Of a stretch of 64,000 nt of DNA, positions 42,510 to 52,865 are shown piece by piece (the stretch's first letter is position 1; every line of letters starts with the position of its first letter). Below the pieces are notes generated by a model. The model saw only the letters and a list, made by a program, of their open reading frames with translations, ran no database searches and was not told where the DNA came from. Made by a program: the position numbers and the translations under genes. Source of the DNA: Arthrobacter terricola (GTDB taxonomy: Bacteria > Actinomycetota > Actinomycetes > Actinomycetales > Micrococcaceae); the NCBI RefSeq assembly GCF_004354015.1, contig NZ_SMRU01000013.1, forward strand, positions 91,279 through 155,278. The letters run 5' to 3'.

Positions 42510-42992
42510 CTAAGCTTCGTGGTTCGAGTGATGGGAGCCGGCCGCCGTTGCCCGGACTGAGTGGTTGAGTGATGCGGTCAATTTCGCGAGGACCTCGCCC
42601 GCTTCCAAGGCGTCGTCTTCGCTCCATTCTTCGAGGTAGCTCCTCAAGTTGAGGCTGCGCTGCTCTTCGAAATCCCGGACCTTCGCCATGCCCTTTTCGG
42701 ACAGTGCGACGAGTTGGGCCCGGCCGTCCGCGGGGTCGGGGCGCCGGACAACAAAACCGAGCTCTTCGAGTTCGGCAATGTGCCGGCTCAGGACCGGAGG
42801 GCTGACGCCTAAGCGCGTCGCCAGCTTCGTGGCGCGGGACTCCCCCTCGCCGATGAAGCGCATGACGCCTTGCAGGGCGAATCCGACGTCGGGATCCTTC
42901 GCCAAGCTCGTGGTCACGATGCATCGGAGGACCCGTTGGAGATCGAAAATCTGGTGGACGAGCTCGGTTGCTGTGCTCGACGCGACCGCCAT
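42510..42992 (-). CDS. MarR family transcriptional regulator
   Basis: Winged-helix regulator of 160 residues. The DNA-binding part includes ATKLATRLGVSPPVLSRHIAELEELGFVVRRPDPADGR, with the recognition helix and the DxR wing of MarR proteins; flanking helices form the dimer. GAGG before the ATG at 42992 sets the start, three codons inside the longest frame. It leads an operon with the MFS exporter 11 bases downstream, the layout of self-regulated emrR/marR pumps. Imperfect repeats GTTTGCCTAAAGCAA and TTGCTTTGGGAAAC lie directly upstream and are its likely operators. Low-molecular phenolic or drug ligands are usual for the family. Confidence 0.9.
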   Translation of the reverse strand: MAVASSTATELVHQIFDLQRVLRCIVTTSLAKDPDVGFALQGVMRFIGEGESRATKLATRLGVSPPVLSRHIAELEELGFVVRRPDPADGRAQLVALSEKGMAKVRDFEEQRSLNLRSYLEEWSEDDALEAGEVLAKLTASLNHSVRATAAGSHHSNHEA

Positions 42993-43010
42993 GGAAAACA
43001 CCTCACTTTT

Positions 43011-43055
43011 GTTTGCCTAAAGCAACTATAGTCCAAAATGATTGCTTTGGGAAAC
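43011..43055 (-). promoter_or_regulatory. Likely MarR operators
   Basis: GTTTGCCTAAAGCAA (43011-43025) and, inverted, TTGCTTTGGGAAAC (43042-43055) lie 19-63 bases before the marR start. They read GTTTxCC(T)AAAGCAA on opposite strands. Both contain the TTGCTTT core often seen at actinobacterial MarR sites. Confidence 0.6.
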
Positions 43056-43169
43056 TAATCAAGTGTGAGGCGCGTTAAACGCCAAACGCGAACCGGCAGC
43101 CAGTGCGTGCGAAACCGGAGTTTCGAACGTACGTGCTGCCAGCTCGCGCTGGTTGGTTATGCGGTGCTG

Positions 43170-44888
43170 CTAGTCGCCGAGGTGGGTGGGGCCGAACATT
43201 TTCAGGAGGGTTTCAACGACGACGACGTTGGGGCCGTCCGCGGCGAGGCTTTCCTTGAGCGCGTCCCCCACTTCGCCCGCGGAGACCCGGCGTGCCGGGA
43301 CACCGAAGGCTTCGGCGAGCTTGACGAAGTCCGGGCGGGCGAGTTCGGTGGCCGTAGCCTTGCCAAAGGCGCCCACCATGTATTCGCGCAGGATGCCGTA
43401 GCCGCCGTCATCCACGATCAGCCAGGTCACCGGGATGTTGTGCTGCTTCGCGGTAGCCAGTTCCGAAATGGAGTACATCGAGGAACCATCGCCGGAGACA
43501 GCGAGTACCCGCGAGGGCTGGCCGGTGGTTTCCAGCCCCACGGCACCGCCGATCGCGGCCGGGAAGCCGTAGCCAAGGCCGCCGGCGCCTTGGGCGGAGT
43601 GGAACTGGCCCTCGCGGGAGTCCCAGCAGCTCCATCCCCAGTACGCGGAGATGGTCATGTCCCAAAAGGTCTGCATCCCGGCGGGAACGGCTTCGCGGAT
43701 ATCGGCCATGAACTTCAGTTCCTTGGCCAGGTCCTGCGATTCCAGGCGGGCTTTGACCTTCGCGAGGGATTCCTTGACCAGGTCCTCGGGCGAGGTCCCG
43801 TGCCAGTTGGGAACGGTACGCCGGGAATCGTCCTGCGACGCGTCGAAGGCCGCCGTCAACGCCGAGTCCAGGGCCGCGAGGGCCTGCCCGGCATCGGCGC
43901 GAATGCCCAGTCCGGGCCGGTTGGACTCCAGCACCCGGGGTTCGGCGTCGATCTGGATGATGCGCCCGCGCGGTTCGAACGTGAAGTAGTTAGAGGTCAC
44001 TTCGCCCAGGGAGGAACCGATGACGATCAGCACATCGGCGTCTTCCAGGACGTCGGTCATGTACCGGTCTTCGATCCAGGACTGCAAGGACAACTCATGG
44101 TTCCACGGGAACGCACCGTTGCCGCCGGGCGTGCAAATCACCGGCGCACGCAGCGTCTCGGCGATCGAGAGCAGCGACTTTTCGGCCCGGCCCCGGCGCG
44201 TACCGCCACCGGCGATGATCGCCGGACGCTCCGCCGTCGTCAGCCATTTCACGGCCTCGCGGATCAGCTCGACCCGCGGCGGGTTGTCCGCGGCCTCGGC
44301 GAGCGCGTCCTCCACGGGAGGCACCATGATGGGATCCAGGAGCACGTTCTGCGGGATCTCGATCCACACCGGCCCCTGCGGGGACGAAATGGCCTCGGTC
44401 CACGCGTCCTGGATGGCCGAGGGGATCCCCGAAGCGTGCTGGATCAGCCGCTGGCTCTTGGTGACGTTCGCCGCGGACGCCTTCTGGTCATCGAGCTGGT
44501 GCAGCATGCCCTTGCGCCGGGCGCCGAGGCCCTCCAACGGGATCTGGCTCGCAACCACGACCATCGGCACGCCCGAGGCATAGGCCTCCTGCAACCCGGC
44601 CAGGGACGTCAACGCGCCCGGCCCGGTAGACAGGAACAACACCCCGACCTCGCCGGTGGCGCGCGAGTACCCGTCCGCAGCGAAAGCCGAGTTGTTCTCC
44701 ACCCGCGACGAAACGAAATGCAGGTTCCCACGACCCATCGCGTCGAACAAACCCAGGGCGTGCTGGCCCGGGATTCCGAAAACCGTCCTCGCTCCGAGTG
44801 CCTCAAGGGTCTCGACGACGAGGTCCCCGCCGTTGCGCTGATCCGTGCCGCGAGTGGGGGCTGCGGTGCCAGGATCGAAGTCGATCAC
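43170..44888 (-). CDS. Thiamine diphosphate enzyme of the acetolactate synthase-like superfamily
   Basis: Soluble ThDP enzyme of 572 residues in three domains. The pyrimidine domain has [14 protein letters not shown] and the activating Glu64 in [17 protein letters not shown]. The middle domain has [11 protein letters not shown]. The pyrophosphate domain has [17 protein letters not shown] and closes with VDDGGYG, where most relatives have Asn-Asn as metal ligand; here Asp replaces both. It is not clearly acetolactate synthase: it lacks a partner small subunit and the typical active-site loop. It overlaps the agmatinase gene by four bases (ATGA), so the two act together, perhaps on a 2-oxo or guanidino acid made after the agmatinase step. 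The exact reaction is unknown. Confidence 0.8.
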   Translation of the reverse strand: MIDFDPGTAAPTRGTDQRNGGDLVVETLEALGARTVFGIPGQHALGLFDAMGRGNLHFVSSRVENNSAFAADGYSRATGEVGVLFLSTGPGALTSLAGLQEAYASGVPMVVVASQIPLEGLGARRKGMLHQLDDQKASAANVTKSQRLIQHASGIPSAIQDAWTEAISSPQGPVWIEIPQNVLLDPIMVPPVEDALAEAADNPPRVELIREAVKWLTTAERPAIIAGGGTRRGRAEKSLLSIAETLRAPVICTPGGNGAFPWNHELSLQSWIEDRYMTDVLEDADVLIVIGSSLGEVTSNYFTFEPRGRIIQIDAEPRVLESNRPGLGIRADAGQALAALDSALTAAFDASQDDSRRTVPNWHGTSPEDLVKESLAKVKARLESQDLAKELKFMADIREAVPAGMQTFWDMTISAYWGWSCWDSREGQFHSAQGAGGLGYGFPAAIGGAVGLETTGQPSRVLAVSGDGSSMYSISELATAKQHNIPVTWLIVDDGGYGILREYMVGAFGKATATELARPDFVKLAEAFGVPARRVSAGEVGDALKESLAADGPNVVVVETLLKMFGPTHLGD

Positions 44889-46015
44889 GGACGCACTCCC
44901 GCAGAGTTGGCGGCAAAACCGGCCGGTTGGCGGGATTCCCGGCCGAGGGCCTGGGCGGCGTAACCGTTCGGCGCACCGAAGCGGTCCCCCCCGACGGCGT
45001 TGTCCGCCATGAGCGTGACGAGCTCATAGGCAACGTGGCTGCCGGCGACACCCGTGATTTCGGCGTGGTCATAGGCCGGGGCGACCTCGACGATGTCCGC
45101 GCCGACGAGGTTCATGCCACGGAAGCCGCGGATGATTTCGAGGAGTTCGCGGCTCGTGATGCCGCCGGCTTCCGGAGTGCCGGTACCCGGCGCGTGGGCG
45201 GGATCGAGCACGTCGATGTCCACGGAGATGTAGAGCGGCCGGTTGCCGATGCGGTCGCGGATCTTGGCGACGGTCTCGAGGACGCCCTGGTAGTAGACAT
45301 CCGCCGAGGTGACAATGCCGAAGCCGAAGCGGTGGTCGTCGTCGAGGTCTTTCTTGCCGTACAGCGGGCCGCGGGTACCGACGTGGCTGATCGCCTCGGT
45401 GTCCAGGATGCCTTCCTCGACGGCGCGGCGGAAGGGAGTGCCGTGGGTGTATTCGGCACCGAAGTACGTGTCCCAGGTGTCCAGGTGGGCGTCGAAGTGC
45501 AGCATCGCGACGGGTTCACCGGCTCGCTCAGCGGCCGCACGGAGCAACGGCAAGGCGATGGTGTGGTCCCCGCCAAGGGTCACGAGCTTGCTCCCGTTGG
45601 CCGTCAGGTCCAGCGCGTTCTGCTGGATGGTCTCGATTGCCTCGTTGATGTTGAAGGGGTTCACTGCCATGTCACCGGCATCGGCTACCTGGATGTTTTC
45701 AAAGGGGCTGACATCCCAGGCCGGGTTGTACGGGCGGAGCAAGCGGCTGGCTTCACGCACGTGGTTGGCACCGAAGCGGGCACCCGGGCGGTAGGAAACA
45801 CCGGAGTCGAAGGGCACGCCGACAACCGTGACGTCGGCCTTGGACACCTGGTCCAGGCGGGGCAGGCGGGCGTACGTGGCAGCACCGGCGTAACGCGGGA
45901 TTCGGGCCGAATCAATGGGACCAAGGTTGCCGTTGGCCTCAATACGAAGCTCTTCCAAAATCTGCCACTCCTTAAGTGAATCGGTGAGGGGATTGACGAC
46001 TGTGACACCAATCAT
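44885..46015 (-). CDS. speB: Agmatinase/ureohydrolase family enzyme
   Basis: Mn-dependent ureohydrolase of 376 residues; members split agmatine or guanidino acids into urea and an amine. Metal sites: TLGGDHT near residue 145, [10 protein letters not shown] near 173, and [17 protein letters not shown] near 258. [11 protein letters not shown] near 75 is the usual N-terminal strand. The 30-residue N-terminal extension is longer than in E. coli SpeB. Guanidinobutyrase or guanidinopropionase activity is equally possible, since substrate cannot be told from these motifs. The start is not fixed by a good Shine-Dalgarno. First gene of a coupled pair with the ThDP enzyme. A TGTGATGCATA motif lies just upstream. 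Confidence 0.85.
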   Translation of the reverse strand: MIGVTVVNPLTDSLKEWQILEELRIEANGNLGPIDSARIPRYAGAATYARLPRLDQVSKADVTVVGVPFDSGVSYRPGARFGANHVREASRLLRPYNPAWDVSPFENIQVADAGDMAVNPFNINEAIETIQQNALDLTANGSKLVTLGGDHTIALPLLRAAAERAGEPVAMLHFDAHLDTWDTYFGAEYTHGTPFRRAVEEGILDTEAISHVGTRGPLYGKKDLDDDHRFGFGIVTSADVYYQGVLETVAKIRDRIGNRPLYISVDIDVLDPAHAPGTGTPEAGGITSRELLEIIRGFRGMNLVGADIVEVAPAYDHAEITGVAGSHVAYELVTLMADNAVGGDRFGAPNGYAAQALGRESRQPAGFAANSAGVRP

Positions 46016-46078
46016 ACACTCAAAGTTGCCTTATATGCATCACATGTTTACAAGATCGCGGTGCTCGCGCAGAAAGCA

Positions 46079-46116
46079 GAAACCGGGCCGGACGCGTCCG
46101 CATCCAGCCCGGTTTC
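46079..46116 (-). terminator. Terminator after the sialidase gene
   Basis: GAAACCGGGC (46079-46088) pairs with GCCCGGTTTC (46107-46116), 9 bases after the stop, followed on the minus strand by a TGCTTTCTGC stretch. The loop contains GGACGCGTCC, itself a small palindrome. Confidence 0.65.
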
Positions 46117-46125
46117 ATAGGATCG

Positions 46126-48864
46126 CTACTTGTTCCCGAACGGGGTCACTTGGAAGTCGCCGAAGGAGACCTGCTTGCCGTCCGAATCCAACACGACCAA
46201 GCTGTCCATTCCGTTCTTCACGTCGTCCGGCAGTACGAAGGAGATGGTGTTCTGCTGCGTGGGGAAGAACCAGCCCAGGCGGTAGCTGCGCTTGTTCAAG
46301 TAGACGTAGTACCACTGGCCGTACTCGACGTTGTGGATGGTCACGGTCTCGCCCGCGCGATGCTTGACCGCTTGCGATGAGCCAAGATCCAAGTCGATCG
46401 GCGGATTCTGCCCGATCAAGTCCTGGGGCGTTATGGCCGGCGCGGAGCCCGGCATGGCCGGCTTGACCTTCAGCGGAACGGCCGCCCGCACGAGGTCGAG
46501 CGTGGCTACCTTGGAGCCGTTGCTCGCGGTCGTGGCAATGCTCGACGCCGGGAGCTGCCTGGCCGCGATATCGGCGTCGGTCAGAGTGTAGGTGGAGCTG
46601 ACGCTCACCGATTCCCCAACAGCCAGCGACTGCCGGGACAGCCCGATGGCCGGAGCCGATACGTTCGTCAACGCCACGTTCCCTGCGTTCGCCACCGTGT
46701 AGGTGAAGGTGACAGTGTCGCCCGGACCGGCGAAACCGTCGCCGTCGAGATCGTTGAAAACGGGCGCTGCGGAGCCGTCCAGCCGCGGATTCCGGACCAG
46801 CAGGTCCACTTCGTCGCCAGTCACGGTGTAGTTCCGGGTGCTAGCCCCGGTACCCGTGACTTGCCAAACAGTGCTGGGGACGAAGAACCCTTGGGCCATT
46901 TCATCCGCGCTGACGGTATGTTGCGGAGTTCCGCACAGGAAGTTGCCCCAGGCGCCGAGGGAACTGAAGCGGCAATTGCCGGCTCCCGGCGGCAGGAACG
47001 GTTGGAAATTGCCCGACTGCGGCACTACCGACTCGGTCACGTTGCCCGTGCTGTACACACGGAACTTGTAGGGAACCAAGCTTCCCGCGGTGTATGGCTG
47101 GCTTGCGAGGTCCCGCCCGGTATCGTTGCGGGCACCGAAAATGTAGGCTCCCACCACGTTCTCCGCCGATCCGCCCGTCACGGCCATGGACACCGGAGCG
47201 GAAACCGTTGCCGGTCCGGCCGTCAGTCGGGCCGTCAACGGCACGGCGCCCGCTTTGGCGTACGACGGCGATCCGACCGTGAGCTGCACCGTCACCGAGG
47301 CGCCGGGATCGAGGGCGGGGAGGTCCGCCGTCGTCGACGTCCAGTCCTGCAAGGCGTCCAGGCTCACGGTGGACGCCGGAAGCGGCACGCTGTCGCCGTT
47401 GGTGACCGTCACGCCGAGTTGGGTCGAACCGCCATTGGCCACGGTCGCGCTCGCAGGAGTGATGGTTGCGGCAATCGGGCTGAGCCAGGCTTTGTCGAAC
47501 TTGCCGAAGGTGATGGTGTTGCTGTCGCCTTCGTAGAGGACGCCGAAGGTGCCGTCCGCGAGCGGGGTCAGCGTCGAGTAGGACATGCTTCCCGGTTTGA
47601 AGATGCGCGATGAGCCCCAGGTCTTGCCGTCGTCGGCCGAGTAGCGGATGGTGCCATCGACGCGCGCGCCGCCGGCGGTGGGAGTCGGCGAGTTCGAGAA
47701 CAGGAGTTTTTTGGCGTCGGCCGATCCCTCGGGTGCGTCCGGATACATGCGCGTGATGGATCCATTGTTCCGGGGGTCGGGAAGTTGGGTTTCGATCACG
47801 GGCGTGCTGTAGGTGGCGCCGCCGTCGCTTGAGTAGGCGACTTTGCGGTAGTGCGGGTTGGCGCCGGAGCTATCCCGGGAGTTGAGCATGATCCGCCCGT
47901 CGGAAAGTTCCACCACCTTGTTCTCGTCCATGCCCGTTCCGGTGGGAGCGCCCATGGTCCACGATTTGCCGTGGTCGTCGGAGTAGACGCTGTAGGCCTG
48001 GATCTGGCGGCTGCCGTCCGGCTGCACGATGGTTCCGGCGAACTGTTGGATGAGCCTTCCGGCGTGCGGCCCGTACTTGAGCTGGATGCCCTCGCCGGAC
48101 GAGGCGAACATACTGACGACGCCGCCCACGTTGGCAACGCCGTTGACGGTGCTTCCGTTCGGCTTCACGATGTTGGTGATGAGCGGTCCAGCGAAGCCCG
48201 AATACGCGGATCCACCCGTATACCCGGAGGGAACAGGCAGCGCCGGCTGGTTCGCCGGGTCCGTGGACCATGTGAGCCCGCGATCGGTGGACACCGACAC
48301 TTCCGCGCTGATGACGTTCGGATCGGAATCGTCGTTGCCAAGGATGCTTCCGCCGAACCCTTGGTTCTTGGAATAGACGTGGAAGTTGAACACCGTCCCG
48401 GTGACCTTGTCCACGACGTAGCTGGGATCGCTGAACCCGTACTTCTGAACGCCCGCCGAACCCATTTGCCCTCGCGCGATGAACGTGGGGTTCCCCCAGG
48501 TTTTGCCGCCGTCTGCGCTGCGGCGTTGGACGATCGAGTTCGGCGACGGCGAGTCACCGCCGTCGGGCCTGCCGTCGTAGGACGCGACGACGACGCCGTC
48601 ACCCAAGTCCGCGAGCGCCACAATCCGGTAGTACTTCCCCAGGACGGGATCGATCCCGTTGTCGCCATTGGACGCGAGAACTTGCTCGGCGTAGCTTCCG
48701 GGCGGATTGGTGGGGACGTTGGTCGCCGGGAACGGATCCAAGGCGTAAGCGGGCATCACCGATGACGCCACAAGGACTGCCGCGGCGGAGAGTGCCAGCG
48801 GGAGCCGGGCTCCCCTACCCTTGGTTCGTTTCCTGACCCGGTGGGCAAGCACTGCGTGATTCAT
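46126..48864 (-). CDS. Secreted exo-alpha-sialidase (GH33-like)
   Basis: Exported glycosidase of 912 residues. A basic N-terminus and hydrophobic helix end in a signal cleavage near AYA (residue ~41). The catalytic six-bladed propeller spans about 50-460: a YYRIVAL motif near 80, equivalent to the FRIP of sialidases, and five Asp-boxes near 115 (SADGGKTW), 194 (STDRGLTW), 296 (SDDHGKSW), 345 (SSDGGATY) and 408 (SADDGKTW). C-terminal regions are Ig-like NEW3/CARDB-type repeats and a final beta-sandwich without an LPxTG anchor. It cleaves terminal sialic acid from glycoconjugates; here it suggests scavenging. AAAGG precedes the ATG. Divergent from the APC permease; no sialic acid catabolic genes are nearby. 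Confidence 0.85.
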   Translation of the reverse strand: MNHAVLAHRVRKRTKGRGARLPLALSAAAVLVASSVMPAYALDPFPATNVPTNPPGSYAEQVLASNGDNGIDPVLGKYYRIVALADLGDGVVVASYDGRPDGGDSPSPNSIVQRRSADGGKTWGNPTFIARGQMGSAGVQKYGFSDPSYVVDKVTGTVFNFHVYSKNQGFGGSILGNDDSDPNVISAEVSVSTDRGLTWSTDPANQPALPVPSGYTGGSAYSGFAGPLITNIVKPNGSTVNGVANVGGVVSMFASSGEGIQLKYGPHAGRLIQQFAGTIVQPDGSRQIQAYSVYSDDHGKSWTMGAPTGTGMDENKVVELSDGRIMLNSRDSSGANPHYRKVAYSSDGGATYSTPVIETQLPDPRNNGSITRMYPDAPEGSADAKKLLFSNSPTPTAGGARVDGTIRYSADDGKTWGSSRIFKPGSMSYSTLTPLADGTFGVLYEGDSNTITFGKFDKAWLSPIAATITPASATVANGGSTQLGVTVTNGDSVPLPASTVSLDALQDWTSTTADLPALDPGASVTVQLTVGSPSYAKAGAVPLTARLTAGPATVSAPVSMAVTGGSAENVVGAYIFGARNDTGRDLASQPYTAGSLVPYKFRVYSTGNVTESVVPQSGNFQPFLPPGAGNCRFSSLGAWGNFLCGTPQHTVSADEMAQGFFVPSTVWQVTGTGASTRNYTVTGDEVDLLVRNPRLDGSAAPVFNDLDGDGFAGPGDTVTFTYTVANAGNVALTNVSAPAIGLSRQSLAVGESVSVSSTYTLTDADIAARQLPASSIATTASNGSKVATLDLVRAAVPLKVKPAMPGSAPAITPQDLIGQNPPIDLDLGSSQAVKHRAGETVTIHNVEYGQWYYVYLNKRSYRLGWFFPTQQNTISFVLPDDVKNGMDSLVVLDSDGKQVSFGDFQVTPFGNK

Positions 48865-48915
48865 GTAGAGACCTTTCGTTTATGGCCACATCCAACATAG
48901 GACGTTCTATATGCT

Positions 48916-48932
48916 ACGTGATACGCCTCACA
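48916..48932. promoter_or_regulatory. CRP/GlxR-like site between sialidase and APC permease genes
   Basis: On the minus strand TGTGA-GGCGTA-TCACG fits the CRP/GlxR consensus TGTGA-N6-TCACA at nine of ten positions. It sits about 50-70 bases before the sialidase start in the divergent region, so it may control the sialidase, the permease, or both. Confidence 0.5.
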
Positions 48933-49071
48933 GGTAAAGCCCGAAATATGAATGCAGCAAGGTGATGGGCGCCACAAGCGGCGTAAAGATTCCATAAAAA
49001 CCCGGATTTGCGCGGCGAAGACGCTCATACGCTCCCCTCTGGAGCAGCAAGCGCTGCGCGAAAGGACCCCT

Positions 49072-51045
49072 GTGACAACCCTGACCAGGCCGCCGGCTGA
49101 CCCCACCGTCCGGCGCAAACCCCGAGGCCAGCTAAAACGCTGGTTGCTCGACGGCATGCCCGAACCCGCGGGCAAGCGCCAAGGCCCGCACGGCAAACCC
49201 GATGAAGGCCACACCCCGCAGTCCTGGTGGAAGGTCATGTGCCTCACCGGCGTCGACTACTTCTCCACGCTCGGCTACCAGCCGGCGATCGCCGCCCTCG
49301 CGGCCGGAATGGTTTCTCCCCTCGCCACGATGGTCCTGGTGGGCGTGACCCTCATGGGGGCCCTGCCCGTGTACCGCCGGGTCGCGTCGGAGAGTCCCCG
49401 CGGCGAAGGCTCCATCGCGATGCTCGAACGCCTCCTCCCCCGCTGGGGCGGCAAGCTGTTCGTCCTCGCGTTGCTCGGCTTCGCGGCCACGGACTTCATG
49501 ATCACCATGACGCTGTCCGCCGCCGACGCCAGCGCCCACGCAATCGAAAACCCCTTCGCTCCTGGCTGGCTGCACGGCCAGGAAATCGCCATCACGCTAG
49601 CCCTGATCTCCGCCCTTGGCATCGTGTTCCTTCGCGGCTTCAAGGAAGCGATCAACGTGGCCGTTGTCCTGGTTGGCGTGTACCTGGCGCTCAACGCGGT
49701 CGTCGTCGGCGTTGGCCTCATGCACGTGGTGACCGACGCGCACGTGGTGACCGACTGGTGGGCCGCGCTCAACCAGCAGAACGGCAACCCGCTGGTCATG
49801 GTGGGCATCGCCCTCCTCGTGTTCCCCAAGCTCGCGCTCGGCCTCTCAGGTTTCGAGACCGGAGTCGCGGTGATGCCGCAGATCAAGGGCAGCCCGAGCG
49901 ACACCGACGAACAGCCCACCGGCCGCATCCGCGGCACGCACAAACTGCTTACGACGGCGGCACTCATCATGAGTGCCTTCCTGGTGGCCTCGAGCTTCAT
50001 CACCACGTTCCTGATCCCCGCAGCCGAATTCCAGCCCGGCGGAAAAGCCAGTGGCCGCGCCCTCGCCTTCCTGGCGCACCAATACCTCGGCGACGGCTTC
50101 GGCACGGTCTACGACATCAGCACCATCGCCATCCTGTGGTTCGCCGGCGCCTCCGCGATGGCGGGCTTGCTGAACCTGGTGCCCCGCTACCTGCCGCGCT
50201 TCGGCATGGCTCCGGCCTGGACCCGGGCCGTCCGCCCGCTTGTCCTCGTGTTCACCGCCATCGGGTTCATCATCACGCTCATCTTCAAGGCCGACGTCGA
50301 CGCCCAGGGCGGTGCCTACGCCACCGGCGTCCTGGTGCTCATGACATCGGCGTCCATCGCCGTCACCCTGTCCGCGCGGAGGATGAAGCAGAAGGCGAAG
50401 AAAATCGCGTTCGGCATTGTCGCCGTCGTGTTCGCCTACACCACTGTGGCCAACGTCGTGGAGCGCCCGGACGGCATCCGGATCGCCGCCTTGTTCATCG
50501 TGGGCATTGTCCTGGTCAGCTTCGCGTCACGCGTCCGACGCTCATTCGAGCTGCGAGCTACGCACATCAAGATGGACCAGGCCGCCCTTGAATTCACTGC
50601 CGCCAACGAGCGCGGGCCTATCAGGATCATCGCCCATGAGCCCAAACGCCTCAGCGCCGACCGGTACCAATTGAAGCTGAAGCACGCCCAGCAGGCCAAC
50701 CACTTGCCCATAGACTGCAATGCGCTCTTCATCGAGATTATCGTGGACGACAGCTCCGACTTCGAACAGGAACTCCTGGTGGAAGGCAAGCTCCGGCACG
50801 GCTTCAAGATCCTGGAGATCCACAGCAACAACGTTCCCAACACCTTGGCCGCGGTCCTCCTCCACATCCGCGACGTGACCGGGCTCATGCCGCACATCTA
50901 CTTCCGGTGGACCGAAGGCAATCCGATCGCCAACTTGAGCAAGTTCCTCTTCTTCGGCGAAGGCGAGATCGCTCCCGTTACCCGCGAGGTCCTGCGCGAA
51001 GCCGAGCCGGACATCACGCGCCGGCCCTGGGTCCACGTGGGATAG
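49072..51045 (+). CDS. APC family amino acid permease
   Basis: Membrane transporter of 657 residues. About twelve hydrophobic segments cover residues 55-490 ([83 protein letters not shown]). A soluble C-terminal domain of about 160 residues follows. The APC superfamily carries amino acids or related cations; the substrate is unknown. I chose the GTG at 49072, with AAAGGA upstream, over the longer open frame. The gene is divergent from the sialidase and convergent with glnK, with a strong shared terminator. Confidence 0.8.
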   Translation: MTTLTRPPADPTVRRKPRGQLKRWLLDGMPEPAGKRQGPHGKPDEGHTPQSWWKVMCLTGVDYFSTLGYQPAIAALAAGMVSPLATMVLVGVTLMGALPVYRRVASESPRGEGSIAMLERLLPRWGGKLFVLALLGFAATDFMITMTLSAADASAHAIENPFAPGWLHGQEIAITLALISALGIVFLRGFKEAINVAVVLVGVYLALNAVVVGVGLMHVVTDAHVVTDWWAALNQQNGNPLVMVGIALLVFPKLALGLSGFETGVAVMPQIKGSPSDTDEQPTGRIRGTHKLLTTAALIMSAFLVASSFITTFLIPAAEFQPGGKASGRALAFLAHQYLGDGFGTVYDISTIAILWFAGASAMAGLLNLVPRYLPRFGMAPAWTRAVRPLVLVFTAIGFIITLIFKADVDAQGGAYATGVLVLMTSASIAVTLSARRMKQKAKKIAFGIVAVVFAYTTVANVVERPDGIRIAALFIVGIVLVSFASRVRRSFELRATHIKMDQAALEFTAANERGPIRIIAHEPKRLSADRYQLKLKHAQQANHLPIDCNALFIEIIVDDSSDFEQELLVEGKLRHGFKILEIHSNNVPNTLAAVLLHIRDVTGLMPHIYFRWTEGNPIANLSKFLFFGEGEIAPVTREVLREAEPDITRRPWVHVG

Positions 51046-51079
51046 AAGTCCACATGGGCTAAGGGGCCAAACACGCCAA

Positions 51080-51115
51080 TGGCGGTGCCGCATCATTTGT
51101 GATGCGGCACCGCCA
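51080..51115. terminator. Bidirectional terminator between permease and glnK
   Basis: TGGCGGTGCCGCATCA (51080-51095) and its perfect complement (51100-51115) form a 16-bp stem with a TTTG loop, between the convergent permease and glnK genes. Confidence 0.8.
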
Positions 51116-51132
51116 CTTGCATTCTTGGCGGC

Positions 51133-51474
51133 CTAACTGATGGCTGCCGCCCCGCGCTCTCCGGTCCGGACGCGCACCGTCTGGGATACGTCGACGGTCC
51201 AGATCTTGCCGTCCCCGAACTGCCCGGTGCTCGCGCTCGCCAGAATGGCATCCACTATCCCGTCCACGAGATCGTCGACGGCCAGGACCTCGATCCGGAT
51301 CTTGGCGAACAGGTCCGAGTTGTACTCGGCGCCGCGATACACCTCTACGTGTCCGCGCTGCTGCCCATATCCGTTTGCCTGGCTGACCGTGAGGCCGTTG
51401 ACACCGCACTGTTCCAAGGCGTCGAGGACCTCGTCGAGTTTTTCGGGACGGATGACCGCGGTAATCAGTTTCAC
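51133..51474 (-). CDS. glnK: PII nitrogen regulatory protein GlnK
   Basis: PII signal protein of 113 residues. MKLITAVIRPEKLDEVLDAL opens the fold; the T-loop has GHVEVYRGAEYNSD with Tyr51, the residue adenylylated in corynebacteria and Streptomyces; the B-loop TGQFGDGKIWT binds ATP. It regulates ammonium uptake by docking on AmtB under nitrogen excess. Its GTG start overlaps the amtB stop by four bases. No glnD gene follows, since the next gene is convergent; in many actinobacteria amtB-glnK-glnD are together. Confidence 0.95.
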   Translation of the reverse strand: MKLITAVIRPEKLDEVLDALEQCGVNGLTVSQANGYGQQRGHVEVYRGAEYNSDLFAKIRIEVLAVDDLVDGIVDAILASASTGQFGDGKIWTVDVSQTVRVRTGERGAAAIS

Positions 51475-52865
51475 GTGGCGGCCTTGCTGCTGCTGAGCTC
51501 CGTCTCTTCGATCCTGTCAGCAAACGCGGCCGGCTTGCCGTTTTGTTCACCCGGGTGGAAACTTCCACCTACCATGGCGAGTTCGTAGGCGGTTTCAGCG
51601 TGCTCGGCAATATCGATGCCGGCGATCTCTTCGTGTTCCTTGACGCGCATCCCCATTGTCTTGTGGATTGCCAGGCCGATCAGCGTTGTCATGATTGCAG
51701 TCCACACCGTGACTATCAGGGCAGTCAACAGTTGGGGCCAGAATTGGGACAGGCCGCCGCCGTACAGCAAGCCGCCCGCCGTCTTGACGGATGGAACGGC
51801 GAAGAAGCCGAGCGACAAGGTACCCCAGAGCCCGCCCACAAAGTGGACGGCAACGACGTCGAGCGAGTCGTCCAGGCCGATCCGGAACTTCAAGCCGATC
51901 GCGAGCGCGCAGACAACCCCGGCGAGCACTCCGATGGCGATCGCGCCCACAGGGTCCACGAAGCCGCAGGCCGGAGTGATTGCCACCAAGCCAGCGACGG
52001 CGCCGGAAGCTGCACCGAGCGAGGTCGCGTGGCCGTCGCGGAGCCTTTCGACCAAGAGCCAACCCAGGAGGGCGGCGCTGGTTGCCAGCAGGGTGTTCGT
52101 CCACGCGAGCGCGGCGATTCCGTCAGCGGCGAGTTCGGAACCGGCGTTGAAGCCGAACCAACCAAACCACAGCAGGCCCGCCCCGAGCATCACGAAAGGA
52201 AGATTGTGGGGCTTGATGTTCGGGTCCTTCATGAAGCCGAGCCGCTTGCCAAGCACCACCGCGAGCATCAGCCCGGCCATGCCCGCGTTCATGTGGACCA
52301 CTGTGCCGCCGGCGAAGTCGAGGGCCGAGATCTTGCTGCCGATAATTCCCGTGGGGCCGAAGAGGCCACCACCCCAGACCCAGTGGGCGATCGGGGCGTA
52401 GACAATGGTGACCCAGAGCCCGGCGAACAGGAGCCAGGGACCGAACCTGACGCGTTCCGCGACGGCTCCGCTGATCAGGGCCACGGTGATAATGGCGAAG
52501 GTGGCTTGGAACCCGATGAAGACCATGTCCGGCAGCCCCGGCGCTTTGCCGCCGATGGCGCTGGCCAGTCCCGTCAATCCGAAGTTCGCGAAGGGGTTTC
52601 CGATGAAGCCGCCCATCGTGTCCGGACCGAACGCGAGTCCGTAGCCCCAGAGGGCCCAGACCACGGCGACGACGCCCATGGCGCCAAAGCTCATCATCAT
52701 GATGTTGAGGACGGATTTCATCCGGACCAGTCCGCCGTAGAAGAATGCCAAACCTGGCGTCATCAGCAGAACGAGGGCGGAGGCGGCCAGCATCCAGGCG
52801 GTAGATCCGGGATCGAGCGTCTGGGGGTTGATGTCCAGCCCGACGCTGAAAAACGCTGTGTCCAT
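51471..52865 (-). CDS. amtB: Ammonium transporter AmtB
   Basis: Trimeric ammonium channel-type transporter of 464 residues with eleven membrane segments. Motifs: LVLLMTPGLAFFYGGLVR in helix 2, FATFAIITVALISGAVAERV, APIAHWVWGGG with the pore-lining His, DFAGGTVVHMNAGMAGL, and DSLDVVAVHFVGGLWGTLSLG with the second pore His. The ATG at 52865 is preceded by GGAAGG. It is the first gene of the amtB-glnK operon. GTnAC-N6-GAAAC-type sequences about 140-170 bases upstream are likely sites for the nitrogen regulator GlnR. The C-terminal ~40 residues (EEIAGIDIAEHAETAYEL) form the usual GlnK-binding tail. Confidence 0.95.
   Translation of the reverse strand: MDTAFFSVGLDINPQTLDPGSTAWMLAASALVLLMTPGLAFFYGGLVRMKSVLNIMMMSFGAMGVVAVVWALWGYGLAFGPDTMGGFIGNPFANFGLTGLASAIGGKAPGLPDMVFIGFQATFAIITVALISGAVAERVRFGPWLLFAGLWVTIVYAPIAHWVWGGGLFGPTGIIGSKISALDFAGGTVVHMNAGMAGLMLAVVLGKRLGFMKDPNIKPHNLPFVMLGAGLLWFGWFGFNAGSELAADGIAALAWTNTLLATSAALLGWLLVERLRDGHATSLGAASGAVAGLVAITPACGFVDPVGAIAIGVLAGVVCALAIGLKFRIGLDDSLDVVAVHFVGGLWGTLSLGFFAVPSVKTAGGLLYGGGLSQFWPQLLTALIVTVWTAIMTTLIGLAIHKTMGMRVKEHEEIAGIDIAEHAETAYELAMVGGSFHPGEQNGKPAAFADRIEETELSSSKAAT

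Noticed and set aside
42499..42924. Upstream extension of the MFS exporter frame by 142 codons
   Set aside because: It overlaps marR on the same strand in another frame and is Arg/Pro-rich. A good Shine-Dalgarno and the family start are at 42498.
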